Part shown: one piece after another, positions 11,719-24,981 of the stretch | Layout of the letters: every line of letters starts with the position of its first letter | Numbering within the stretch: position 1 is the first letter of the stretch | Source of the DNA: Primula veris | Taxonomy: Eukaryota; Streptophyta; Magnoliopsida; Ericales; Primulaceae | Direction of reading: 5' to 3' | Assembly (NCBI GenBank): GCA_963682055.1 | Contig: OY821742.1 | Location: forward strand, 15,345,752-15,409,751 | Length of the DNA: 64,000 nucleotides | Notes under the pieces: generated by a model | The model's input: only the letters and a program-made list of their open reading frames with translations | Databases searched by the model: none | Told to the model about the DNA's origin: nothing | Position numbers and translations under genes: made by a program

Positions 11719-14700
11719 ATGGTAATCATAAAGGAAGATATGATCAAGGAGTTTCAGCAATTAATGGACCAAGGTTGCATTTTTTTTCACTACTCATGTC
11801 ACTTTATTTGTATTATTCCATGAAAAATGTGTTTTTTTTTTTTTAAAATTATGAAAAATTTACTTTATTATATATGGAGTGTAATACTCATTTTTTTGTT
11901 GTTGCCTTTTTTCAGTTGATGAACCCCTCAAGGTCACCTTTAAGGTAAATACTTTCCCCTTATATATAATATATATATAATGGACATGTTTTTTTTACAG
12001 GTTCTGTATGATGTGGATCTGTTAAGTATTTAAATAGAGGGTTATTTACATTGAGCACTTCTATTAATGGACTATTGTTATTTGCTAGTGATTTCTTTAA
12101 TTATATTTGTGAGTTTGAGCTAGATAAAAGAAGAAAAATAAAGTCTTTTTCTGAAGCTAAAAATGCTTTTCATATTGCATTTAGTTTGAACTAGTTAATT
12201 ACTATGTTGCTACTTAAGATTCATAGTTAATCATCTACTATTACATATTTACATACCATAATTAGTTATAGCTTATAAGGTCTTGACTTTTGAGCAAGGA
12301 TTGAACCACTTTATAAGGTTTGTAGATCCATCACTTTCTTTTTTTACTTTCAGTTTTTATATTTTAAGTTGAGAGAATAAATTCTTGGAACCTTTTTTTA
12401 TTAGTTTTATTTTTTTGGTCTGTTCATAAAATTTATTACTGTTTCCATTTCTATGTAATTTTTGTAGTGATTTTCACCTTCTACCCTCTCTTATTTTGAA
12501 TGGTTTCATTGTACTACTATTACGTGCACGGAGAAATATTCGCGATTATGAACTTCTTGCGATTCTTTTATTGTTCTTAGACAAACGATGCCTGATTATA
12601 GTACTTGCTTTCTGTTTTTTTAACAATATCGTACGCTTAGACACTTAGTGGCGTGATGTATATACGGTTTACTTTTGAGTTCTGTTAGAGCTGAGTTGAC
12701 TTCTTTTAATATTCTCTGATAAGTCAAATAGATATTATCAATCTCTTTAGCACATTGCTAAGCTTAAACTGTTAAGGATTTGATAAGATTAACCAATAGT
12801 GTAAAGTAATTATGATTTTTGCATTTCGATTTATAGAATGTACATCAAGGTTATCCAGCAGAACATCTCGCCCGATTTCTGAAAGCAAGGGAAGGGAATG
12901 TCACCAAAGCCCATAAAATGGTCAGATGCAATTTTATTTTTAATTTTTTCAAATTTTCATGTAAACTTTGTTTTGTGTGTGTTTCTCTTTCTGCTGATAA
13001 GGGTAAGTTATTGCAGCTGGTTGATTGTTTACACTGGAGGATCCAAAGTGAGATTGACAAAATACTAACTGTGAGTTTTCTAAAGCTAAACTTCCTTTGT
13101 TATAACTGATATTCCAATAGTTGTAACCATTTACCATGTTTAGAAACAGAATTGCTACCATTAAATTAACTCCAGCTAGGGCTAAGTCTCTTATATGGAG
13201 TATATGATGAATACATTCAGTTTTTGTGAATCGGAAAAAAAGAAGTATTTTCTTAGAGCAATTGGCTCCAAGACAAATTGGCCTAGGAATTAGGATTATG
13301 CGCTTGTCAGTAGTAGCTTATGCCACATGGCACGAATTCTTTTGCAGCTTCAGATTTTGAGAACTGACGAAAACCATGAAAGCTCTTAGCTCTTTGAACT
13401 TAGTTTTCTCTGGCTTAGCAACAATGTATTTTGTTGGTTGCTAATTTTTTTCGGTTCTTTTTGCAGAAACCAATAATTCCTACCGATTTATATAGATCTG
13501 TACGTGATTCACAGCTTATAGGAATGCCAGGCTACTCAAAACAGGTACCTGGAGGGCCATTTTTTATTGCCATTGCGCCTGTATCTGGGGCCTTTGTGAA
13601 CACGCTCTTATCGAATTCAATGGTGCTTTTGGCAAAGTTGAAATATATTTTTGTGATCAGAAAAAGATTTATACCTTTTAATTTAATTATTTCCAGGGTC
13701 TTCCAGTCATTGCTATTGGTGTTGGGCTCAGTACTTATGACAAAGCATCTGTAAGAACATAACCTTTTCGTTTTGCTTTCTTGATTGGATAAAAGCTTCA
13801 GCTCATTTATTACATTCTTCTTAAATTCATGTCAAAGACTTAGCATTCATAATATAAACACATGATATACAAATACTACGGGTTTTGTTCGAGTTAAAAA
13901 ATGTTAACTACACTTACATGGCTTTTCTTCAGAAAAATCTCAACTCATTTCATTTTTTCTTTTCAGATACACTATTATGTTCAGTCACATATCCAAATCA
14001 ACGAATATCGGGATCGAGTGATACTGGTGCGTACAACCCTACAAACTTATACTCGGTATGTTTTTTTTTTAATTGGCCGTAAGATATAAATGCCGAGCTT
14101 TTTAATTAATTACTTGTTTGTAGCCATCAGCGACAAAGAAGTTTGGACGATATATAGGTACTTGCATAAAGGTCCTTGACATGACTGGTTTAAAACTCTC
14201 GGCACTTAGCCTACTTAAGGTATATGAATAATGCTGCACTAATACTGCATCTAAAGTAGCACCAATCTGAAAAAAAAGTACCATGTTGACAAGTTCTGTT
14301 TCTTTTCAGCTTTTGACTGTTATATCTAGCATTGATGACTTGAATTACCCAGAAAAGACGAATACATATTTCATTGTTAACGCACCGTATATATTTTCTG
14401 CATGCTGGAAGGTTTGCCTTTTTTCTTTGTTGTCAATATAGAATATCAACTTCACCTTTTGACTGGATTGGTATTATTCTACAAAGTAATGCTAGTTTTT
14501 TCTTTTGTCAAACTTGGCAGGTTGTCAAGCCGCTTTTGCAAGAAAGAACGAGGAAGAAGATTCAAGTTCTTTCAGGTTGTGGAACAGATGAGTTGTTGAA
14601 GGTATTAAAAAGCTACTGTTCTTGTTATAGGAATTTTACTCCTTCCAGCAGTTTCCGCTATGCGTGTGTGTATTTGTACGAACAATAGCTGCGTCCTTAC

Positions 14701-15518
14701 GTAAAGTTACGGAGCTCAAATTATACTCACATATTAGGCTTGTTTGGTTGCATCTTTGAAGCTAAGCTTTTCTGTTATTTTGCTCAACAGCTGGACTGCA
14801 TTTTAGTTGATCATGCTGAGCATTTTTTTTAACTTGTAAATTCCTTTCGCGTAAAGCGTGCAACCAAACAAGCCGTTAGTCTTGAACGAAAAGAATAAAC
14901 AAATTTTTTTCTGGCACTATATTTCACTGTCCCTCCATGAATATCAATACATCGTAAGAACAATCAATTCAGTTATACCACATTCCAGGCGGTATTTTTT
15001 CCTTTTTATTGCATCAATTAATAAATACCTCATGTATACCAAGACAACCATACATACTAGTTACTGTGCAAGTCTACCAGGTAGTCTGACTATGCATGAT
15101 ACTTGCAAGCTCTTTGATTTTTTAAGCTTAATAGATTAGCCCCGAACAAAAATTATGAAGAGTGACTTTTCTCCATTGTTGGTCTTTTCCATAAATGCAG
15201 ATAATGGATTACACGTCTCTCCCACATTTTTGTAAAAAAGAAGGTTCTGGATCATCTCGATATTTAAATAATGAAACAATCAGTAACTGTTTCTCACTAG
15301 ATCATCCATTCCACCAAGAGCTTTATAACTATATCATGCAACAAGCGAGGCAAATCGAAGCACCACCCATCAAGCAAGGCTCATTCCATGTGGATTTTCC
15401 CGAAACCGACCCAGAAGACGCCAAAATTGTCGAAACTATCGAATCCGCTTTCCAGAGGTTTGGTGTTAAGAACGGGAGCTCAAATTCATTGCATAACTTA
15501 AAGATAAATGGTGATTAA
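11719..15518 (+). CDS. SEC14-like phosphatidylinositol transfer protein (CRAL-TRIO)
   Basis: Eleven GT-AG exons: 11719-11773, 11916-11944, 12837-12920, 13017-13070, 13467-13544, 13697-13750, 13967-14026, 14124-14219, 14310-14411, 14521-14601, 15201-15518. They sum to 1011 nt, 336 residues, with no internal stop. The CRAL-TRIO N-terminal helices lie at about 25-65 (HLARFLKAREGNVTKAH). The lipid-binding CRAL-TRIO domain spans about 95-240 (GLPVIAIGVGLSTYDKAS, VLDMTGLKLSALS, NTYFIVNAPYIFSACW, IQVLSGCG). The family moves phosphatidylinositol and phosphatidylcholine between membranes and helps supply phosphoinositide kinases. Overall it resembles the plant single-domain Sec14 group (soybean Ssh and Arabidopsis At4g08690 type), soluble and without a transmembrane segment. 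No nodulin tail is seen. The start is the first ATG after the TATA region. The gene looks intact; expression is unknown. Confidence 0.93.
14737..14874. mobile_element. Short MITE in intron 10 of the SEC14-like gene
   Basis: About 138 bp with inverted ends GGCTTGTTTGGTTGCA and TGCAACCAAACAAGCC. TTA precedes it and GTTA follows it, compatible with a 3-bp TTA duplication of the PIF/Harbinger (Tourist-like) type. Related termini occur near 17172, 20066 and 35435. Confidence 0.65.
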
Positions 15519-16262
15519 GATACTCGAAATATGTGGTCGCAGAAGTTGTCATCATAAATTAGGTTTTAAGAGAATCGACTAACGTTATAGTCAGATCGAG
15601 TCATGTATTAGAAGCCACATGGGCCATCTGCTTTCTAATTTATGAGCCAACATGGCTTTGCAGCATTTCTCTTGGTTTAGTAGTATGAAAACGGTTTGCA
15701 TTGGTTTAGTGCAGATCTATATCTGTAAGCAAAAAAGCTCAAAGCTTCTTGTTTTGAAATTATCACCTCATGATATGTTACGTTTTACTGTATTCTATTA
15801 TTAATTTAAGGTGTATATGCTATATACAGTATGCCTTGGCTAACTTGTGGCTTTTGTAGATTACAGTCTTGGATCCAAAACATTATTATAACAGTGCCGT
15901 TTTGGCTCAATATCAATATATAATTTAAGATTGAAAATTCCATATGGAGGACACTTTCAGTATTTCTAAGCAAAACTCTTATAAACAGGTAATATCTATA
16001 ATTTTTCTTCAGACAATTTCTCCAAAAACCTTTTCAGATACACCATTTACCAAAATTTCAAGCAAATATCCAGCTTGTCGCTAGATCATAAAAATGTTGT
16101 TCCACTCTAGTAAAATGTCAAAACGCTGCCTTAAAATTCAACTATCCTTTACCAGAAAAGAAAAAAAACAGAGAACACGCTACTAATTTATATGGATGTA
16201 CAAAACAATGAAAAATCATTCACTTGCACAAAAAGTTGATATAGGAAAGAAAACACAAATCA
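15519..16262. other. Shared 3' intergenic region of two convergent genes
   Basis: The 744 bp between the stop codons of the SEC14-like gene (+) and the WEB gene (-). It must contain both 3' UTRs and polyadenylation signals. No other feature recognised. Confidence 0.7.
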
Positions 16263-19200
16263 TCACATTGGCACCTCACCAGGCAGATAAGATTGCGAAT
16301 ACACCCCCTCAAATTCTCTCTTTTTCCCTCGGAAAATACCACTAAGCTTCGGCATAATCACTTTTTTCGAAAGAAAAGTCTTCCGCCTTTCGAACCTTTT
16401 CCCAACCACAACCGTACCCACCGACGACATCTGCTTCTGCACTCTGTGCTGATGTGGCAACCACTCCGATGACAGCTCTCTCTCCTCGACTATCCTCTTA
16501 GTGGCTTCGTCCGCCTTCTTACTCTCTCTCTCTCTCCACCTCCTCAGCTCTCCCTCCACCGCTTTCTTAGCCGCCTCTGCCATGTCGGCTTTTTTCAGTG
16601 CTTCCTTAGTAGCAGCTTTTGTATCCTCAATCTCTTTCTGAGATAGTTCCAGCTTTTTGACCGCCTCATTCTCACTAGCTTTGATAGCGTCCACCTGATC
16701 CGTATGATTTAATAATAGTAAATAATAAATAAATAAACGAGTGGTGGTTGAGCTCAGTGGTGAGTCGGTGTTTGAGAAAAACAAAGCAACCTTGGGCAAA
16801 TATTGTATGAGCTTGTTTAATTTGAGCTTTACGCTCAGCATATTTACTTTTTTGTTTATAAGCTGCAATGCCCTGGGTCAACCAGCTTAAAGCTGATTTT
16901 TTCTCTCTTTTTTTACCTGGCCTGATAAGGCTAGTAGTTTTAAGCTGAACGAACCCAAATCGTTCCTTCTTGAAATAAGCCAGTTTATATGCTCAATGGC
17001 TTCAGCCAAATAAGCTCTAAATGATGAAAAGATACTAGATGCCTATCTGAGGTTACACTTTTGCCTTGTTTGGTTCCAAAGGTCACGTAAAAAAAGAAGT
17101 TTTACAAATACCGTAGGTTGTAACTTACAACTTTTCAGCAATTTATGAATCATGGAACTTTAAAGATCACACTTTGCCTTGTTTGGTTGCAGTTTTTGAG
17201 CTCAAGTTTTTTGTTGTTTTGCTTAAAAGTTGGTTTACTAGCTTAAAAGGTTAAGCTTTTTTGTATTTCTGGCCGAAAAATTCTGGAAGCGTGCTGGATG
17301 AAACCTAGGTGTTTTTGAAACTCACATGTCAAGTTTTTTGGGTTAAAAGCTACAAAACAAGCCAAAATGTATAACACATGAGTATATGATCAGCCCTAAT
17401 AAAATACCTGAGCCATAGCCGCCGCGACTTTCAAATCCGCCAACACATTTGATTCCTTCATTTTTCGACCCAAAGCCACAAACTCTTCTCTTGAAATAAC
17501 AATCTTTGCACCATTTTCTGAAAATGAAGCACGAGCCGCATTTGTTTTTTCTGACAACTCCTTTATACGATTAAGGGCCCTTTTTTCAGCAGCTTTTGCT
17601 TCTTCGGCTTCTATTAGAGCAACCTCCAGCTTCTTCTCAGCTTCTTCTATAGCTATTCTGGTAGCTTCTGCTTCGTTTTTCAAAATTTCAACCTTTTTCT
17701 TCGTATCTTCTGCTTCAGACCTCGCGTTCTCTCTCTCTGATATAATTTGTTTTAACGTCGAAATACTTTCTTCTGAAGCACTGTTCGCTTTCGATTCTTC
17801 TTCAACAGCTGTTTCGAGCACCGCTTTTGTTTTCCTAAGCTTATTATGAAGATCTCCGACTAAAGACTCTGTTTCCATTTCCGTTTTTTTTAATTCGGCA
17901 TGCTCTTTTTTTACTTTCTCGAGCTCTATTTCCAAAGATTCAACTGTTTTTTGCAGTGAACTTTTTTCTTCTACAATTTTTTGAAGAGACCCTTTAGCAC
18001 CGTCTAATTCTAAAGTAACATTCTTTACGGAATCTATGTCATTTGCCTTTGCAATTTCTATTTCTTTTTGTAACGAGTTTGCCTCCATTACTGCCTCGGT
18101 TAGCTGAGTCTCGAGATTAATAGCGACCTCAGGATTGAATTCCTTTTTTATAGCAAGCACTTTTTGTGTAGAGTCTTCGAGAATAGCTTTATACAACTGT
18201 TTCTGATCATCTTTTTTGGAAAATATATTTGCCTGATCTTGCTGGGCTTGCATAGTTATAAGCTTCACCTGAAAGTAATGAAATTAAAACCTATCTTCAC
18301 AATGATTGAATACATGGAAATTACAGGTTGAACAACAAATCTATTGCTAACATTGAAAAAAAATCCCATTTAAAAAGAGAGAACGATTGTAGAAAATGAC
18401 AATGAGAACGTAGTGTACCTAATACCATTAATTTAACTGTTCATAACACATGGAAAAGAGAAAAAGTTAAAGATGAACTTGAGAGTGACAAGAGGTTTGG
18501 GTGCAAGTTTAGAGATTCGTATGTCTAATGTTCGGGTGACATTAAACAAGTCAATCTTAGGAATCACACAGTTTTTATAAGAGTATTATATACGATCTTG
18601 AAAAACGCATAAAATTTTACCTACACATAATAGGAATATATTGGTCCGACAACTGTTTCCTTGAGAACATTGGGCCATAAAAATCAATACTTCTTTATTT
18701 CACATGACAAATAGTTTCGGACAAGGGTTTATGACGAGTTCGGATCCTCTACCCTCTATTTCGTACCCCCTCGCGTGCCCCCTTAGCTACTTTTGCTCAC
18801 ATTTTAAACTTTTGGAATTATGTTTATAAACTTTTACAACATATTCTAGACAGATTCCATAATATTTGGAAATAATGTTGATTGACAAGATTTTTCTTGG
18901 TTCTTATTTTTGTTTCAGAATAAAAAAATATTTGACTTTCTCGTAAGAAAAAATTATTGAAATGTATTGATACATGTTTAATCGTATTTGTAGTATTTTT
19001 TCAGTTATTTTGAATGACTATTTTGAGTTTAGAAAACCAAGGGAGCACCGAAGGGGGTACAAATTAGAGGGTAGAGGATCCGTACTCGTTTATGATACAT
19101 AAGTGAAATTTTGATAAGAAATTCACCTGACCAATGGACTCCTGCACCGCTTTAATTTCTTTGGAAATTTCAACAGCTTTCTCGATATTAGCATTTGACG

Positions 19201-21353
19201 CATCCTTGGCTTCACCCACTTGCTTAATAGCAGCTTTTTTTGCTTCAACAATTGCATCTCGATCTTGCCAAACTTGCCTCAGCAACTTTTTAGCAGCATC
19301 AAGTTCAGCAACCGCATTTGCATACTCCTCTCTTCTACTTTCTGAGTCCTGTTAAAGGAGATATTTAATAAATTAATTCAATTTTGGTAATTATTAAAAG
19401 ACTAATAGAGCGTCTCTTTTCAATTTTCCATATCTAAACAATGTGTCTTTTCCTTTATCTTTTTAATGGTTGTGCCGTTCTATATTGTTTTCCCCACTTG
19501 GAAGATTGTATCTTTAAGGCACCAAAAGCTGTGTCCTGTACATTAGTATAATTTAAAATTTAATACTTTGCTGTAACCCAAAAAAGAAAAACAGTCTTTG
19601 GATCGGAATAACTTGAGAGAGTTTGGTACTCTAAGACCCCCCTTCCCGGTAAAGGGTAAATATTTGCACTAGATTTTTTCAGTAGGGGTTGATTTCGTAA
19701 ATCAGCATCAAATTTGTGATTACAGTTATCGAATTTACCTGTTTTGGGGAATCATTTACAGGATATCCATTGGTTGCTATTTCGAGTTGGTGCAACTGAT
19801 CTCTTGCAACATCAGTGGCCTTTATAGCTGATTCTTTTGACTCAGTAACGGATTTGAGCTTATGGGTCAGATCATCAACTGTCCTTTTGGCTTTTTCAAG
19901 CTCTGTTTGTGCTTGAGATTTTGTAGTTTCAGCATTTTTGAGTTGATCTTTAAGCTTATTCAGTTCTTTCTGGGTTAAGTGAAGCTGTGTTTCTTTTGCT
20001 AATACCCTCTGCAGAGAAACATTAAAAGGTAACAAATAAGACCTAATCAAAAGCTAGCAATTAAAGGTTTGTTTGTATGCAACTTTGAAGCAGATAAGAT
20101 TGGTTATTTGAGTGCGAGAATGAAAAAAATCTGGATTGTTCATGCAGATTAAAGCTTCTAACACTTTTAAGGCAAAAAAGAACAGAAAAGCCCAAAATTT
20201 AAGCTGGTCAACCGAATTTAGTCCAGATTTTAAGCAAAAATCAAAAGGTTGGATTTAAAAGTTGCAACCAAACAAGGCCAGCTACCAAAATCCCACTTTA
20301 ACTTAAGGTGATTATTGGAGAAATTGCATGATAGAACATATAATTATTTAGAAAAGAAGCAAAGCAGCCAATTATGGAAGAACGGATATATCTGTATATT
20401 TGTAGCATTACCAAACTTTGCTTCCAAAAAGGAGTAGAGTAGAAAGATGAAATCGACTTGAGATACTTTTCTCCCCCTCTTTTTTAATCAACATACAATG
20501 ATGATCGTAGATGTGCATCAATCTCAAACTTCCTCAGCAAACTTTACTTCACTATATGATTTCTTATTAAGAACATCTTCTATATCAGTGCTTTTTCTTA
20601 TGGGTTTTATAACACTAAAATTAATGATGTTTGGCATCTTTTTAGAAAACTTAGTTTGATAATTCTATCTATTTGTTGAGTTTCATCATCCAATTTAAGA
20701 ACACAGAAAACGCATCGAGCACACTCGAAATGCCTACTTCAGCTTCAAATTTTCCCTTAATCAAGACAGATACTAACTTATCTGCCCCTATCTATTAGAG
20801 CATGTTCATACAAAATATATGAATATTAAAGCCAACGAAGAAGAAGACCACACCATTTTAAACAAAATCAGTCAACCCACAAACCACAACTTCAACACCA
20901 AACTAAAGGGGTTCTTGAACCGTCACAAAGTGCTATTATTGCGAATGAAGTGCCAAGTCCAGCTTAAAAGAGACATTTACCACAACCGTTTGATGTGAAC
21001 AAGACTAATATATAATGATTGTGGTTAACAACATTAGAGAGAACCATTATAAAAAAGAAATCTAATTGAGCCAAGAGTTGAATTTAGAAAGAGAAGTAAA
21101 GGCACACTCAACATCAGAAAACAGTTCAAAAATGCAATTCCAAAGTATTTATAAAAATAAATAAAAGATAAAGAACCTCTGCAGAATGAGGTTTTGATTT
21201 CTTAATGGTAGGTTTTTCCCCTGACCCTGAAAAAGCACCTTCGCCAAATAAATTGACAGCATCTTTGACAGACTGAAATGGTGCACGTGTATCTATCTCT
21301 CCTACCACTCCTTTGGTAGAATGGGTAATGTTCGGAGCATCTTTTGCTACCAT
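16263..21353 (-). CDS. WEB-family coiled-coil protein (At5g55860/TREPH1-like)
   Basis: Five coding exons, read leftward: 21353-21177, 20008-19739, 19348-19127, 18268-17408, 16694-16263. They total 1962 nt, 653 residues, all junctions in phase 0 with GT-AG borders. The N-terminus carries the family signature DTRAPFQSVKDAVNLFGE (21-38). Residues of about 60-560 are nearly continuous heptad-rich coiled coil. The C-terminus has KAVEGELRRWRERE, then KVIMPKLSGIF, and ends YLPGEVPM. Order, length and both ends match what I recall of the Arabidopsis WEB protein At5g55860, a touch-responsive phosphoprotein. Relatives WEB1 and PMI2 act in chloroplast photorelocation, so a cytoskeletal or mechanosensory role is plausible but inferred. 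Transcription starts farther right, with a 5'-UTR intron (21387-23949). Confidence 0.92.
17172..17390. mobile_element. Degenerate GCCTTGTTTGG-type MITE in WEB intron 4
   Basis: The left end GCCTTGTTTGGTTGCAG (about 17172) and the right end AAAACAAGCCAAAA (near 17380) are imperfect inverted termini. A second GCCTTGTTTGGTTCC end at about 17063 suggests a further truncated copy. The boundaries are approximate. Confidence 0.45.
18735..19087. mobile_element. MITE in WEB intron 3 with ~50-bp inverted repeats
   Basis: 353 bp. The left end (C)GAGTTCGGATCCTCTACC and the right end (reverse strand) GAGTACGGATCCTCTACC continue as inverted repeats for about 50 bp. It is flanked by GTTTATGA at 18727-18734 and 19088-19095. 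An 8-bp duplication points to hAT, though the first base of the repeat is offset by one between the two ends. Confidence 0.75.
20066..20279. mobile_element. GGCCTTGTTTGG-type MITE in WEB intron 1
   Basis: 214 bp. The left end GGTTTGTTTGTATGCAACTTT and the right end (reverse strand) GGCCTTGTTTGGTTGCAACTT are imperfect inverted repeats. Same terminal family as 14737-14874. No convincing target duplication. Confidence 0.55.
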
Positions 21354-22734
21354 ACTTCTTCGTATAATATTCTTCTGATAGTTAATCTGTGTTAAATAAG
21401 GGAAAATTAGAAAAAGAAAGATACTTGACGTATTGGTCGATTCCCAGATAAGTTTTAGAATGATAAAACTGATTTTGCATTCAAAAGAAATAAATTCTAA
21501 ACTAAAGAGTATAATCAAGAAAGATTTAGTTATAAACTTCAACTAAGAGAAAAACATGCAATCTTGAATCTTCCGAGATTGCCAGAGGAGAATTTTAACT
21601 AATCGGTCAAGATAATATGTCCATGTAATTCATGAATTTTGGTGAAACTCAAAAATTACAAAGATGGTGCTTTTTCATCCATGAACCACATTCAGAAATT
21701 GTAAACTTTTCTTAGGGAAGGGAATTCATCTTATGTATGAGTGGAGAAAGATAAAAAGAATATCTTAAAGATAAATGTAAAACCGTCGCCTCTTTAGAGA
21801 TAATTTTGCAGATTTCTCTATCATTTATAAAGTAAAGATGTGCTTACAGCATTTATTGGGAATTCGAAGATCTCAGCTATCAGTATTTAAGAACAAGGAG
21901 AAGATGGAAACATAGAGTAACTAACCAAAACAAGATTTCACCAATAAATGCAACTATGTACGATCGATAAGGATAACGAATTTCATAAGACAGACTCAAA
22001 AGTTTCTTTAATATTCCACAGTCCACACAAAGAGATAAAACCAAAATTATGTCCGACTCGAAGCATTTTAAGTAAGTCTTGCTATCTGTCACGAAATAAT
22101 TGAACAAAAATTACAAAGAATCAATGCATTAACGAATAGTTAGAAAGTATAAATGCAAACAACTTACTGCTCGATACCAAATGTAAATACAAAGTATTAA
22201 CACGAGTAATGGATGTTCACCAATTAATATGCATATCTTTCAAACAACTTAATGTACTTCATTTATAAAAGTGAACAACCTGGTAGTACAAACGTATAAC
22301 ATGCATGGCAAAATGGATCATACCTTTTACAGAAAAGAAGTGGAAACCAAAACTCCATTGAGAGTACAAAAGAACAAGTTCAGCTAAAAAAACATAGTCT
22401 TGAGGGCCAACTCAGATTTGATGCCATGATCAAATAAATAAAGCCTTCCGTGTAAGATCGAATAAATAAACTAGTTTCAGATACATGTGAATTGTATAGA
22501 GTTTTCAAAACTAAATAAACAGGCATGGCAACACACACGTAAGCACATTTCCTAAATTACTACTCAAGTTTTTTTTTTGACGTGCTTATCAACTAGCGTG
22601 AAAGATTTGGAGGTTAGTAAAGGAATTCTCCTTTGGTGAGATGAACGAAAGAAGCTAGATGATACGACCGCATTTCGTCACTGCCCATGTATAAAAAAAA
22701 TCTGATAAAATTAGAGAAGCTTATACCAAAAGTT

Positions 22735-23995
22735 ACATAAAGGTTTGTTCAGGACAGAAAATAAAGCAGAAAACGCAGCATTTAAGCTAACCAACCAAAT
22801 GCACTACTGATTTACAAGCTACAACAGAACAAGCCCGAAGCACCGTGAACTGGCACTAATACAATTCACCATTACCATATACGCTATTATACATTGCCTA
22901 CGCCAAATCACAATCTTTCATTCACTCCACACTGGTATGTGCTTAAAACATAAAAGTACACATTAAGACACAGAAAAAAAATTTGGAAATAGAAACTAAA
23001 GCAAGAGGATAGACAAAAATGTAGACAGCAAAAGCAAGACAAAGAAATACTAAAAATAGACAGCAAATAATGAAAACTCAAAAAAACACAACACTATTAA
23101 AGGAATTATTGGTGGAACAAGGGACATGTACACCCCATTTTGATTCAAAACCCTAATTCATCAGAACATATTTTGATGAAAATCTTAAGTATATCAAAAC
23201 TACTATACTCGAAGATCATCCACTCCTCCAAACAAACCTAGATTACCATGACAAATAAAAGAAACTGTTTTTCAATGATGGTCATTTCAATTCAGTATAT
23301 AGTACTCCTTTCGTATCCCTAAATAAGTGTCCCCTACGAGAATACGTGCAACTTTGAGTTGCAAATTTTTCGTATCTAAATTGCTGAAATGATTCTTTTT
23401 TTTTTTTTAAATTCCATCAAATAGTTCTAACCATGAACTATATGATTGACTTTTGAAAGAATTCATTTTGGGATTCTAGTTATGAAAATTTTGTGGGTCA
23501 AAATTGCACATATTTTCACAGGCCACACTTATCTACGGACAGACGGACTACTTAATTGCCCCAACTACTACTAGAGCTTATAAGAAAAATCATAAATAAG
23601 CTTAAAAATACTGTAAAAATAACAATCCCCTAGTTCCATATAAACATGCACAATAATTCACATCACTATATATATGATATGGAGTACACAATTTGACCAA
23701 GCCAAATCACAAAAATCACAATCTTTCTTCAACTCACAAATATTGCATAATCAAACAACACAATACATAACAATCATAATCTATGGCCTATAAATCCCAG
23801 GAAAAAAAATAAAACTAAATAGTAAACTAAAAAATGTAAAACAAGCTAGACAAAGATGAGTCAACAAAAGCAAGAGAGGGAAAATACTCAAAATAAAGAG
23901 TTTAACGTTTTAAAAATAGAAAGAAATAAAAAAGGGTAAAAGTACAAACCTTATGATTGCTTACTCAAAAACCCTTAATCAATAATAGCCTTAGA
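22735..23995. repeat. Duplicated segment, copy A (WEB 5'-UTR intron and exon edge)
   Basis: This stretch is repeated in the same orientation at 43903-48175, where it is interrupted by insertions. Homology covers the distal two thirds of the leader intron and about 45 bp of leader exon, and no coding exon. Sequence identity is obvious by eye over long runs, for example around the CCTAAATAAGTGT and TCCACTCCTCCAAACAAACC segments. Confidence 0.85.
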
Positions 23996-24170
23996 AATTA
24001 TTGATACTCTAAAACCTCAATAAAACCCTTTTTTCAACAAAGATTGGATCTTTATTTAAGAAAAGGAAATTAGATTAATACCCTTTTTAGGAATTAAAAA
24101 ACCCTTTTTAGGATCAAAAATTGGGTTAAAGAGAGAGAGAGAGAGAGAGAGGGATGTTGAAAATTTGAAA
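23950..24170 (-). promoter_or_regulatory. 5'-UTR exon and pyrimidine patch of the WEB gene
   Basis: On the minus strand a (CT)n tract (24129-24151 on the plus strand as GA) is followed by a leader ending AATCATAAG, then donor GTTTGT at 23949. The matching acceptor (CAG) is at 21387-21389, giving a leader exon 2 of 21386-21354 before the ATG. The 2.56-kb leader intron is long, and such introns can raise expression in plants. Exon limits are inferred from splice motifs; the 5' end is uncertain. Confidence 0.6.
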
Positions 24171-24240
24171 GTTGTTTAGGCGACAATTACTATTTATTTC
24201 AGCTTAGAAATAAAAGAGTTTAGAGATGATTTTTTTTCAA

Positions 24241-24460
24241 GTTTGAAATTGTAACACTAATAGTCTTAAGACTTTGAGAAAAATACCAAAATAATACTAA
24301 AGCAAAGTTATTTGAATGATTGTAATATAAGATGATTTATTTGGTTTTATATGGTTTTTAGGTTTGAAATTATAACACTAATAGTCTTAAGACTTTGAGA
24401 AGGATACCAAAATAATACTAAAGTCATTTGTAATCATTGTAATTTTAAGATGATTTTTAA
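24241..24460. repeat. Tandem duplication of ~100 bp
   Basis: Two copies beginning GTTTGAAATTGTAACAC at about 24241 and GTTTGAAATTATAACAC at about 24363, near-identical for roughly 80 bp. They lie in the WEB gene's upstream region. Confidence 0.8.
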
Positions 24461-24649
24461 CAAATTTATGACAACTAAAATTACGATAATAGAATTTTCT
24501 ATATAAAATAATACTTACCGGCTCGTTTATTTTTTCAAGATAGTCTTTCTCATTTTCTTGATCAATAGTAAGCATGGAATTATATACGGAAACGTATAAA
24601 ACAGCCGTAATTACGAATAATTATTTATACACATCGTTTATATTCCTTT

Positions 24650-24981
24650 ATACATTATTTCACTATTGTGAAATGAGTTCGTCCTCACTTTTATGTAAAG
24701 AGTTTGAGGGTGTGCTATCATTATCAGGGGAGGAACCAGACCTTAAACTTTAGGATTATCAAAAGATAAATGTAGACTCAAAGTTTTCTTTATACATTAT
24801 TGTGAAAGAAGTTCGTCCTCACTTTTCTGTAAGGAGTTTGAGGGTGTGCTATCATTACCAGGGGCGGAAATAGACATTAAAATTTAGGATTGTCAAAAGA
24901 CATAAAAGTGTCGACTCAAAGTTTTATCCTAGTGTAGATTGAAAATTTTCAACCTTACAAAAAAAAAAAAAAAAAAAAAAC
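24650..24981. repeat. Tandem duplication (~135 bp) with hAT-like termini, then poly(A)
   Basis: Two copies of a unit (from about 24650 and about 24787) share GTTCGTCCTCACTTTT and TTTGAGGGTGTGCTATCATT. Each then reads CAGGGG(A/C)GGAA, which resembles the terminus of the hAT-like insert ending at 31531. A run of about 23 A residues ends at 24981. The following sequence to about 25170 is similar to the reverse complement of 30900-31530. Confidence 0.65.

Noticed and set aside
16263..21353. Possibility that the WEB gene is a myosin or kinesin fragment because of its long coiled coil
   Set aside because: The N-terminal DTRAPFQSVKDAV and C-terminal SYLPGE signatures and the total length fit the WEB family, and no motor domain is present.
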